From an uncultured Desulfobacterium sp. (lineage in GTDB: Bacteria; Desulfobacterota; Desulfobacteria; Desulfobacterales; Desulfobacteraceae): a stretch of DNA of 13,911 bases. The stretch spans positions 1 to 13,911 of the forward strand of contig CAKZLA010000166.1 in the NCBI GenBank assembly GCA_937124525.1. The letters are read 5' to 3'. Both the position numbers and the translations under genes were made by a program. The notes below the pieces were generated by a model. The model worked only from the letters and a program-made list of their open reading frames with translations. It ran no database searches and was not told where the DNA came from. How positions within the stretch are numbered: position 1 is the first letter of the stretch; every line of letters begins with the position of its first letter. Shown here piece after piece: positions 1-5,968 of the stretch.

Positions 1-168
1 GAGTCTGCAAGGGATCTTGTCCAGTGCATGAAAAAAGATGATTTTGCCAAAAACAACATAACGCCTGATGGTGGTATCAGTCTCAGCAGTTTTTGTGAAG
101 CATTAATGATCAAGAACTCGAACAGCTTCAGTATGTCTTTGAAAAACTTTGTAAAAAAGAGTGGATAA
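1..168 (+). CDS. C-terminal fragment of an unrecognised protein (5' end outside window)
   Basis: Frame 1 is open from the first base to a TAA at 166-168 and encodes 55 residues ending in FVKKSG. No start codon with a ribosome binding site is visible, so this is most likely the tail of a gene beginning left of the window. I recognise no domain. The fragment is hydrophilic and Ser/Lys/Asn-rich, with no membrane segment. It reads in the same direction as the following CapD-type dehydratase but is separated from it by 209 bases holding terminator-like hairpins, so the two are probably not tightly co-transcribed. It may belong to a surface-polysaccharide cluster, but only its position suggests this. 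A chance open frame of 55 codons is not excluded. Confidence 0.4.
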   Translation, partial: ESARDLVQCMKKDDFAKNNITPDGGISLSSFCEALMIKNSNSFSMSLKNFVKKSG

Positions 169-246
169 TGTGGGATATCACCCCGATAAAGATTTGTTTT
201 TATAGAAAAAATTATCTTAAGTATGGGTAACAAGTGCCTTAGCGCG

Positions 247-275
247 TACTTTTTGATGCTAAAAAGTAATTTTTA
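247..275 (+). terminator. AT-rich hairpin, weak terminator candidate
   Basis: TACTTTTT (247-254) and AAAAAGTA (261-268) form a perfect 8-bp stem around a 6-base loop, with ATTTTTAAG following. The stem is almost all A:T, so it would terminate weakly. It lies about 80 bases after the partial gene's stop codon. Confidence 0.25.
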
Positions 276-298
276 AGCAATGACTGGGGGGGAAGTGG

Positions 299-336
299 GG
301 CCAGGCTTGGGGATATTCCACGAGTCTGGCCTTTTT
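299..336 (+). terminator. Rho-independent terminator upstream of the capD-type gene
   Basis: GGCCAGGCT (299-307) pairs with AGTCTGGCC (323-331) as a 9-bp stem with one G:U pair and a 15-base loop. A run of five T follows at 332-336. This is a textbook intrinsic terminator shape. It ends 41 bases before the dehydratase start codon, so it either closes the upstream transcription unit or lies in the dehydratase leader, where it could act as an attenuator. The sequence does not tell which. Confidence 0.6.
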
Positions 337-377
337 ATTTGTTGCATTGATTTTCATTTCCGGGTAGAACATATGTT

Positions 378-2363
378 ATGTTTTTTCAACTGAGAAATTA
401 TAATTTTTACATCATCTTTGTTCTGGATCTGCTTCTGTTTTCTTTGTCGCTGTTGTCGGCCCATCTCATTCGATTTGAGTTTGCCCTGCCCGACATACGC
501 CTGGAACAGTTCTGGCACCTGCTTCCTTTTGTGCTGCTCATCAAGTCGTCTGCCTTTTTTTCCATGCAGCTGTACAAGGGCATGTTCCGCTACACCGGGC
601 TGGCGGATCTGTGGCGCCTGGGCAAGGCCGTGGGGGTGTCATTTCTGGTGCTGCTGTCCGGCATTGTCATTGTTCATGGGTTTACGGGGTACTCCAGATC
701 TGTTTTTGTCATTGATGCGGTTTTGACGCTCTTGTTCATCGGTGGGTTTCGGTTGCTCATTCGGTTCATGTTCACCGAATTGAGTCTTCACAGGACCGAT
801 AGCCGGGTCCTTCGTCTGTTTAAAGACAGCGGGGATCACAAGGTGATTTTAATTTATGGGGCTGGCAGTGCCGGGGAAAAGCTGTTCCGAGAAATTGCCG
901 AAAATGCCCGGCTGAATTTCAAGGTGGCAGGATTTATGGATGATGACCCCAAAAAACTGGGCCGCTCCATCCATGGGGTTCCCGTGCTGGGGGGCATTGG
1001 TGCGCTGAAGGTGGTCACAGAAAAGCTGGAGGTAAAAGAGATTCTCATTGCCCTTCCCTCATCCACTGGTGCCGAGATGCGGACCATTGTGGATGCGTGC
1101 AAGACCTGTGATGTGCCCTTCCGGACTTTGCCGGGATTGGGTAATATCATTGATTGCAAGGTGGACATTAACACCCTGCGGGAGGTGAGATATAAAGATT
1201 TGCTGCGCCGGGAGCCTGTGAACCTGGACCGGGAGGGGATTACCGGGTATCTTAACGAAAAAATTGTGCTGGTCACCGGGGCAGGGGGGAGCATCGGCAG
1301 TGAGTTGTGCCGCCAGATCATCAAGTTTCAGCCCCGGCAATTGATTTTGCTGGATGTCTCCGAATGTGGCCTCTACCGGGTGCAGATGGAGCTGAAACAC
1401 CGGGCCGGATACCAACGTTACACCACGGTGTTGGGCCTGACCCAGGATGAAGACCTCATTGATCGGGCCACGCGCCGGTATTCCCCCCAGGTGATCTTCC
1501 ATGCCGCTGCCTACAAGCATGTGCCCATGCTGGAGCGAAACCCCTGGCAGGCGGTGAGCAACAACATCCGGAGCAACCAGGTGATGCTGGAAAAGGCCAT
1601 GGAGTATGGGGTGGGCCACTATGTTCTGGTCTCCACCGACAAGGCTGTGCGGCCCACCAACATCATGGGTGCCTCCAAACGTATCTGTGAACTAATCCTA
1701 CAAGCCAATGTGAATAATGGGTTAGTAGCTACTGGGTTAGTGGGGCAGTGGGAAAGTCAAACCCGAGACTCCACCAACCAACCAACCCATTCACCCACTC
1801 GCATGATGGCTGTACGGTTTGGTAATGTGGTGGGTTCTTCAGGATCAGTAATCCCGTTGTTTCGGGAACAGATAGAGCGGGGAGGACCGGTAACGGTAAC
1901 CCATCCCGAAGTGACACGCTATTTCATGACCATCCCCGAGGCGTCCCAGCTGATATTGCAGGCCGGTGCCCAGGGCCAGGGCGGCGAGACATTTATCCTG
2001 GAGATGGGCGAGTCCATCAAGATTGCAGACATGGCAAGGGATCTCATCCGGTTGTCTGGCAAAGAGCCAGATAAAGACATAGAGATTAAATTCACCGGAC
2101 TTCGCCAGGGCGAAAAACTTTACGAGGAGCTAATCACCGAAGGCGAAGGCATAGTACCCACCAGACATGAAAAAATAATGGTACTCAAGGCCAATGATCA
2201 ATGGAACGGCCACGGCACCCAAAAGGCTTACCACGCCTACCTGATGTCCCAACTATCCGACCTCTACGAGGCCGCAGCCCAACACGATATCTGCGCCATC
2301 CGGGAAAAGATGCAAACCATAGTCCCGGAATTCAAGGTCCAGGACAGCCAGTGTGTCCTATAA
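378..2363 (+). CDS. Membrane-anchored nucleotide-sugar 4,6-dehydratase (CapD/WbpM/PglF family)
   Basis: Family members convert UDP-GlcNAc to a UDP-4-keto-6-deoxy sugar for O-antigen, capsule or glycoprotein sugars, acting at the inner face of the cytoplasmic membrane. Residues 1-130 hold four hydrophobic segments. A first Rossmann-like domain has GAGSAG at 161-166. The catalytic extended-SDR domain has GAGGSIG at 301-307, STDK at 419-422, and Met430/Lys434 in the MGASKR motif, where this family has Met in place of the usual SDR Tyr. The length of 661 residues matches long WbpM-type members. The N-terminus (LRNYNFYIIF) matches the family, and an in-frame stop at 348-350 leaves 378 as the only sensible start, though the ribosome binding site is weak. 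Odd feature: residues about 446-475 hold a low-complexity insertion between the helix after MGASKR and the strand MMAVRFGN. The exact product sugar cannot be read from sequence. Confidence 0.93.
   Translation: MFFQLRNYNFYIIFVLDLLLFSLSLLSAHLIRFEFALPDIRLEQFWHLLPFVLLIKSSAFFSMQLYKGMFRYTGLADLWRLGKAVGVSFLVLLSGIVIVHGFTGYSRSVFVIDAVLTLLFIGGFRLLIRFMFTELSLHRTDSRVLRLFKDSGDHKVILIYGAGSAGEKLFREIAENARLNFKVAGFMDDDPKKLGRSIHGVPVLGGIGALKVVTEKLEVKEILIALPSSTGAEMRTIVDACKTCDVPFRTLPGLGNIIDCKVDINTLREVRYKDLLRREPVNLDREGITGYLNEKIVLVTGAGGSIGSELCRQIIKFQPRQLILLDVSECGLYRVQMELKHRAGYQRYTTVLGLTQDEDLIDRATRRYSPQVIFHAAAYKHVPMLERNPWQAVSNNIRSNQVMLEKAMEYGVGHYVLVSTDKAVRPTNIMGASKRICELILQANVNNGLVATGLVGQWESQTRDSTNQPTHSPTRMMAVRFGNVVGSSGSVIPLFREQIERGGPVTVTHPEVTRYFMTIPEASQLILQAGAQGQGGETFILEMGESIKIADMARDLIRLSGKEPDKDIEIKFTGLRQGEKLYEELITEGEGIVPTRHEKIMVLKANDQWNGHGTQKAYHAYLMSQLSDLYEAAAQHDICAIREKMQTIVPEFKVQDSQCVL
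1713..1802 (+). repeat. Low-complexity insertion inside the capD-type gene
   Basis: This in-frame stretch encodes residues about 446-475 of the dehydratase. It contains two copies of TGGGTTAGT flanking the central bases of a perfect palindrome AGTAGCTACT, then a CCAA-type run (ACCAACCAACCAACCC), and ends in CCCACT, which is complementary to the AGTGGG near its start. Related enzymes normally pass almost directly from the helix after MGASKR to the AVRFGN strand, so about 25-30 residues are extra. The reading frame stays open. Confidence 0.5.
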
Positions 2364-2368
2364 CCAAG

Positions 2369-2538
2369 TCTGACCGTAAGTTCTTGCTTTCATACATAAT
2401 ATTATATAATGCTATGATGATGCCGGAAAAATGGGAATGCGCCTCGTCACACTGCTTTGAACTTATTAGTGTTAGTTCTACGTCGGCCAGTGGATATGCG
2501 CCAATAAGTCGACAATTAAATATAATTATTCAATTTAA
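2369..2538 (+). repeat. Intergenic repeat, copy A (right of the capD-type gene, abutting the glmM stop)
   Basis: This is a diverged direct copy of the sequence at 3953-4136. Shared landmarks occur in the same order. The left end is TCTGAC followed by GTAAGTT. ACTTATT is at 2461. TCGGCCAGTGGATATGC (2483-2499) matches copy B at 15 of 17 positions. AATTAAATATA (2514-2524) is identical in B. The right end is TTCAA...TTTAAT. It fills the gap between the convergent dehydratase and glmM genes and ends at the base before the glmM stop codon. No gene or clear terminator is seen in it. Confidence 0.55.
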
Positions 2539-3915
2539 TCAGCGGCCCATGCAAGCACGAATTACAGTACAAATATTATCACAAATTTCCTGAATTTGAT
2601 TTGCCTCCCCCCCTTCCACCATCACCCGCAAAAGGGGCTGGGTACCGGAATAACGCACCAGAACACGACCCTGACCGGCCAGTTCTTTTTTAGCTGCGTC
2701 AATGGCCCGGGCAATGGGTGGTATGGCCATGAAATTCGGACGGTCGGGGTTGACGGTGACATTTTTTAATACCTGGGGATAAACGGTCATAACTGTGGCC
2801 AGTTCGGAAAGGGATTTTCCCGTCTCTGCCATAACCGTGAGAAGTCGCAGAGCAGTCAAGATGCCATCCCCGGTGCTATGATATTGTGAAAATATCATGT
2901 GGCCGGAATCTTCACCCCCAATGGTTGCACCGGATTTTTCCATGGCGGACATAACCAGACGATCCCCTACCCCGGTAATGTCATGGCCAATACCATGGGC
3001 TGCCAGGGCAACCCCCAGACCGATGTTACTCATGACGGTGCTCACCACACGATTGTGGGGAAGTTCTCCCTGGCTTGAGGCATGACAGGCGCAGATGGCC
3101 AGGATTTTATCACCGGTGACCGGAGCACCGTTTTCATCCAAGGCAATGAGGCGATCGGCATCCCCGTCAAATGCCAGTCCCAACCGGGCCTTACGGGCCA
3201 GCACGGCGGCGGCCAGATCCGCAGTGTGCTGGGAACCACAGCGTTCATTGATATTTCGACCATCTGGCACATTGTGAATAAACAGCGCCTCCAGCCCCAG
3301 AGCGGAAAACACGGCTTCGGCCACCCCGGACGCGGCCCCATTGGAGCAATCCACCACCATTGGGGACAGGATTGGCTTATGGGCACTATTGGGGGTAAAA
3401 CAAGTTTGTAAAAAGCCGACATATTTTTCCCGGGCCTGGTCCAGACTCTCTATCAGACCTGGTTCCAGAGGGTATGATGCAAGGCTGTCAGCATTATCTG
3501 CTGTGGAAATCAATTCCAGCAAACAGGTCTCCACTGAAGCCTCTTCTTCATCGGAAAGTTTGTGACCATTCGCCTTGAAGAGTTTGATCCCATTGTCCTG
3601 ATAGGGATTGTGGGATGCGGAAATCACGATACCCGCCCCTGCCCCGGGGGTATGGGCTGCCAGAAAAGCCACTCCGGGCGTGGGAATGACCCCTGCAAGA
3701 TACACGTCAATGCCTTCTGCAGCAAGACCGGAGGCCAAGGCTGCCTCCAGCATGGTGCCAGAACGTCGGGTATCCCGCCCGATGATGGCACTGGTACCCT
3801 GCTGTTGCCATACAAAACGGGCCACGGCCTTGCCCATGTTCATGGCCACATCCACTGTCATGGGGTAGTTATTTGCCATTCCGCGTATGCCGTCTGTTCC
3901 AAAAAGTTTTCCCAT
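2539..3915 (-). CDS. glmM: Phosphoglucosamine mutase GlmM
   Basis: GlmM interconverts glucosamine-6-phosphate and glucosamine-1-phosphate in the cytosol, the step before GlmU in UDP-GlcNAc synthesis for peptidoglycan and lipopolysaccharide. All alpha-D-phosphohexomutase landmarks are present. The N-terminus is GKLFGTDGIRG. The phosphoserine loop SASHNP has Ser101 as the phosphorylated residue. The Mg-binding motif DGDADR is at 250-255, the sugar-binding GEDSGH at 334-339, and the phosphate-binding loop RYSGTQP at 421-427. The usual Glu of SGTEP is Gln here. I start at 3915 (458 residues), because AGGAAA sits 7 bases upstream and the protein then begins at the conserved MGKLFG; an ATG at 3939 would add eight residues without a ribosome binding site. 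The beta-helix gene lies upstream in the same direction, but 542 bases of repeat-rich DNA separate the two, so glmM probably has its own promoter, which I could not place confidently. Confidence 0.96.
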   Translation of the reverse strand: MGKLFGTDGIRGMANNYPMTVDVAMNMGKAVARFVWQQQGTSAIIGRDTRRSGTMLEAALASGLAAEGIDVYLAGVIPTPGVAFLAAHTPGAGAGIVISASHNPYQDNGIKLFKANGHKLSDEEEASVETCLLELISTADNADSLASYPLEPGLIESLDQAREKYVGFLQTCFTPNSAHKPILSPMVVDCSNGAASGVAEAVFSALGLEALFIHNVPDGRNINERCGSQHTADLAAAVLARKARLGLAFDGDADRLIALDENGAPVTGDKILAICACHASSQGELPHNRVVSTVMSNIGLGVALAAHGIGHDITGVGDRLVMSAMEKSGATIGGEDSGHMIFSQYHSTGDGILTALRLLTVMAETGKSLSELATVMTVYPQVLKNVTVNPDRPNFMAIPPIARAIDAAKKELAGQGRVLVRYSGTQPLLRVMVEGGEANQIQEICDNICTVIRACMGR

Positions 3916-3952
3916 GCAGATTTCCTGTAATGCAGTCATGTCTATGGTTAGC

Positions 3953-4136
3953 TCTGACTTCGGTAAGTTTTCAATAACTTGGGGTTATAAAAATCTGCTT
4001 ACCCTTTAAACGTCGGATGTTACTCAAAATGCATTCCCTGAATGCACGGACTTATTGAGAACTTACTGACCTCGGTCACTGGATATGCATCAAAAGCAGA
4101 TAATTAAATATAGTCAAAAACTTCAAAATTTAATTA
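3953..4136 (+). repeat. Intergenic repeat, copy B (upstream of glmM)
   Basis: This is a direct, diverged copy of the sequence at 2369-2538. It starts with TCTGACTTCGGTAAGTTTT and carries ACTTATT near 4050, TCGGTCACTGGATATGC (4072-4088), AATTAAATATA (4102-4112), and TTCAAAATTTAAT at its end. It also has an internal inverted repeat: GGTAAGTTTTCAATAA near 3962 is complementary to TTATTGAGAACTTACT near 4053, with 14 of 16 positions matching. It lies between the glmM start codon and the rest of the upstream gap, so any glmM promoter nearby would be inside or beyond it. Confidence 0.55.
4030..4046. promoter_or_regulatory. Perfect dyad upstream of glmM
   Basis: TGCATTC and GAATGCA form a perfect 7-bp inverted repeat around a 3-base centre. 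It lies about 115 bases upstream of the glmM start codon, inside repeat copy B. It has the size of an operator half-site pair, but it has no counterpart in copy A and no regulator can be named. Confidence 0.25.
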
Positions 4137-4159
4137 TTGCCATGTGATGTGTTCTGTCG

Positions 4160-4185
4160 AGAGTGGCCGATCTTAGAATCAAGCC
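4160..4185 (+). repeat. TGGCCGAT motif, copy 1
   Basis: The sequence AGAGTGGCCGATCTTAGA followed by ATCAAGCC recurs in two other gaps of this window, at 5926-5951 on the minus strand and at 11703-11724. It matches the former at 21 of 26 positions and the latter at roughly 17 of the 22 shared positions. Confidence 0.45.
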
Positions 4186-4235
4186 GTATGTTTTTTATGA
4201 AAGAAGACAAACAACCAAACCTACGGTCCTCGGTG

Positions 4236-4386
4236 GCACCTTAGAGCCTGTTTAAAAAGTCAACCCCCTCAAAAGTAAGAATACCGGGTATTGTAGATAT
4301 CTCGAAAAAACATATTCCTACAACTATCTGATATTATTATCCTTTAACAAGGAGGGTCTGTTTAATAATTCAGGCTCTTATGGTGC
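4236..4386. mobile_element. MITE-like element with about 15-bp terminal inverted repeats
   Basis: The left end GCACCTTAGAGCCTG (4236-4250) and the inverse of the right end, GCACCATAAGAGCCTG (4371-4386), agree except for one gap and one mismatch. The 151-base span is AT-rich and has no transposase or other gene, which fits a small non-autonomous element. Inside is a small palindrome, AATACC-G-GGTATT. No clear target-site duplication is visible, and the parent insertion sequence family is not identifiable by eye. Confidence 0.4.
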
Positions 4387-4457
4387 TTAGAATTTGGATG
4401 TACTTTTCTGGAATCCGCCCTGATTTTTGTCTTCTTGAAATTCATAGCTACACCAAA

Positions 4458-5684
4458 TCACCCATTACTGGCAATGTCTTTCTCTATTTTCTTCAGCCAG
4501 GTGATGGCCAAAAGGCGCATATCCAGGCCCAGGGATTGGATTACCCTCACATAGTCAGCCCCATGAATGGCAATGCCCTGTTCCATTGCCTTTAAAAATA
4601 GGTCAGGAGCACCGGGCAATGTCTCAATCATGACTTTTTTTTCCATGCATCTACGGATTTCAGGCCATTGGGCCATGAGGGTTTCATGGTCATTCACCAA
4701 CGATGTTTTTTTTCCAGCCCCCCTCTGTAGCAGGTGCTCCAAAGAAATTTCCAGTCCGGCACAGAAGACGTCCAGGCGATGGATACGCTCGGCAATACAT
4801 TTTTTCAGGCTGGCTTGCATGCCATCGAGCAGTGCCCGGGACAAAACTTCGGTGGCAAACAGGGGACGTACCTGTTCATACCATGCCAGCAGTGCGCACA
4901 GGCTGGATATATATCTGCAATTCTTTTCAAAGATGCCATGGACATCCTGGTAAATTTTACCGGCATTGGGAAGGGTTGCGGACTTCATAGCACCTCCCAG
5001 AATAAGCCGATCTGGACGGACTTCATCCCTGCGGCAGAGGGTACCGGCGGCGGTGACCGTACCGAATGCCAGTGTACGAGGCCCCACAAGGCCGCCCTGC
5101 CCGCCCAGAAAAATGGGATGTTGATCCAGCATTACCCCCTGGTGGACATTGCCAAGCATGGAGGGTGTGGCTTTATCCTGGTTGGGGGTATAATTAAAAT
5201 GAATATAGGAGCTGCCCACCTCGGAATGATTTTTCCGACTGGTGCCACCAGCCATAAGGCAATCACAAAAATTAATGAGACTGCCCAGAGTTACAAATGG
5301 GAATAGAATAGTCTGTTTCAGGCCCACAGTATGGGCTGCATTGGCCTCCTCTTCCAGGATGGTACCCCCCCGGACATGGGCGCCGGAACCAAAAGAATTT
5401 TTACCCACAAATACAGCATCCTGGAAAAAACCGCCTTTTAGGTGGGTGTCGGGGCCAATATAACAGTTATCCAGGGTTACCGGCGCTTCCTGGCCCAGGA
5501 TGGTACCCGGCATGATCAAGGTATTTTTTCCAGTGATGCGGGTGCCGGGGTACAGGGTGACCCTGTCCCCGGAGATGCGTTCAGGATCTACCTCCGGCCC
5601 TATGAACAGAGTATGGGGGAGGGGTATATTTACCCCTTTTGCCATTAAATAATCACAAATATTTATTTCAATTTTTGAATTCAT
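4458..5684 (-). CDS. Left-handed beta-helix protein related to the GlmU C-terminal domain
   Basis: The 408-residue product has two parts. Residues about 25-225 are rich in hexapeptide-like turns, for example VTLYPGTRI, LIMPGTILG, CYIGPDT, AVFVGKNSFG, HVRGGTIL and RTLAFGTVTA, typical of left-handed beta-helix acyltransferases or nucleotidyltransferases. The central part (HTVGLKQTILFPF, then SYIHFNYTPNQD around 159-170) recalls the acceptor-site region of GlmU-type helices. Residues about 240-408 are predicted mainly helical and are unfamiliar. There is no pyrophosphorylase domain, so it is not a complete GlmU. Being the next gene upstream of glmM and co-directional, it may act on amino-sugar phosphates, but this is inference. 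The start at 5684 has no clear ribosome binding site; ATG codon 14 (MAKGVN) is an alternative, also without one. A palindromic element begins within about 15 bases upstream. Function is not established here. Confidence 0.8.
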   Translation of the reverse strand: MNSKIEINICDYLMAKGVNIPLPHTLFIGPEVDPERISGDRVTLYPGTRITGKNTLIMPGTILGQEAPVTLDNCYIGPDTHLKGGFFQDAVFVGKNSFGSGAHVRGGTILEEEANAAHTVGLKQTILFPFVTLGSLINFCDCLMAGGTSRKNHSEVGSSYIHFNYTPNQDKATPSMLGNVHQGVMLDQHPIFLGGQGGLVGPRTLAFGTVTAAGTLCRRDEVRPDRLILGGAMKSATLPNAGKIYQDVHGIFEKNCRYISSLCALLAWYEQVRPLFATEVLSRALLDGMQASLKKCIAERIHRLDVFCAGLEISLEHLLQRGAGKKTSLVNDHETLMAQWPEIRRCMEKKVMIETLPGAPDLFLKAMEQGIAIHGADYVRVIQSLGLDMRLLAITWLKKIEKDIASNG

Positions 5685-5689
5685 TTATT

Positions 5690-5951
5690 AATGGTCTCGT
5701 AAAAAGTCCGAGGTTTATTTTTTCACCATGCCCATTGTGGGTGAATGCCGAGTTGAGGAGCGACCCACGTGGGTTGGCTGCTCCAACTCGTTGTTAAGTG
5801 TGCTGCGGCGTGGGTCAAACCCATTCTCAACTCGGCATTAAGTGCGCCGAAGGCGCACTTAACAAGGGTTAAACCCATGTATGATGTGGTAAAACATTAG
5901 GCAAAAATTAATGGCCCGACTTTTTGGGTTGGTCATAACATCGGCCACTCT
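5690..5951. repeat. Nested palindromic element between fabH and the beta-helix gene
   Basis: Almost all of this gap can fold. AATGCCGAGTTGAG (5744-5757) pairs perfectly over 14 bp with 5826-5839. Its CGAGTTG core (5749-5755) can instead pair with CAACTCG at 5784-5790. ACCCACGTGGGT (5763-5774) is a perfect palindrome. GACCCACG (5762-5769) also matches CGTGGGTC at 5809-5816. TTAAGTGCGCC (5838-5848) and its complement (5852-5862) make a perfect 11-bp stem with a GAA loop. The outer ends AAAAAGTC (5701-5708) and GACTTTTT (5918-5925) are inverted repeats, as expected of a small mobile or REP-like element. There is no open reading frame of note. Confidence 0.65.
5926..5951 (-). repeat. TGGCCGAT motif, copy 3 (minus strand)
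   Basis: On the minus strand this reads AGAGTGGCCGATGTTATG followed by ACCAACCC. It agrees with the copy at 4160-4185 at 21 of 26 positions. It ends 17 bases from the fabH stop codon and overlaps the edge of the palindromic element. Confidence 0.45.
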
Positions 5952-5968
5952 GGGGAGGAGTCAGCAAA

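Larger units (their letters stand above)
3916..4457. other. 542-base gene-free region between glmM and the beta-helix gene
   Basis: No credible gene is visible. The region contains, in order, the glmM ribosome binding site, repeat copy B (3953-4136), a TGGCCGAT motif copy (4160-4185), and a MITE-like element (4236-4386). The glmM promoter must lie here or farther upstream, but I found no convincing -35/-10 pair. A 7-bp hairpin (4030-4046) is the best candidate operator. Confidence 0.6.

Noticed and set aside
2201..2593. 130-residue plus-strand frame overlapping the dehydratase 3' end
   Set aside because: It is out of frame with a clear gene, crosses intergenic repeat DNA and enters glmM on the other strand; no family resemblance.
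3916..3939. Upstream ATG at 3939 as the glmM start
   Set aside because: It adds eight residues before the conserved MGKLFGTDGIRG and has no ribosome binding site, whereas ATG 3915 has AGGAAA at good spacing.
4362..4445. 27-codon minus-strand frame (MNFKKTKIRADSRK...) just after the beta-helix gene
   Set aside because: It is short, lacks a ribosome binding site, and runs across the end of the MITE-like element; no recognised family.
5690..5951. CRISPR array or tRNA cluster in the palindromic region
   Set aside because: The repeats are inverted and nested rather than regularly spaced direct repeats, and no cloverleaf with tRNA landmarks can be drawn.
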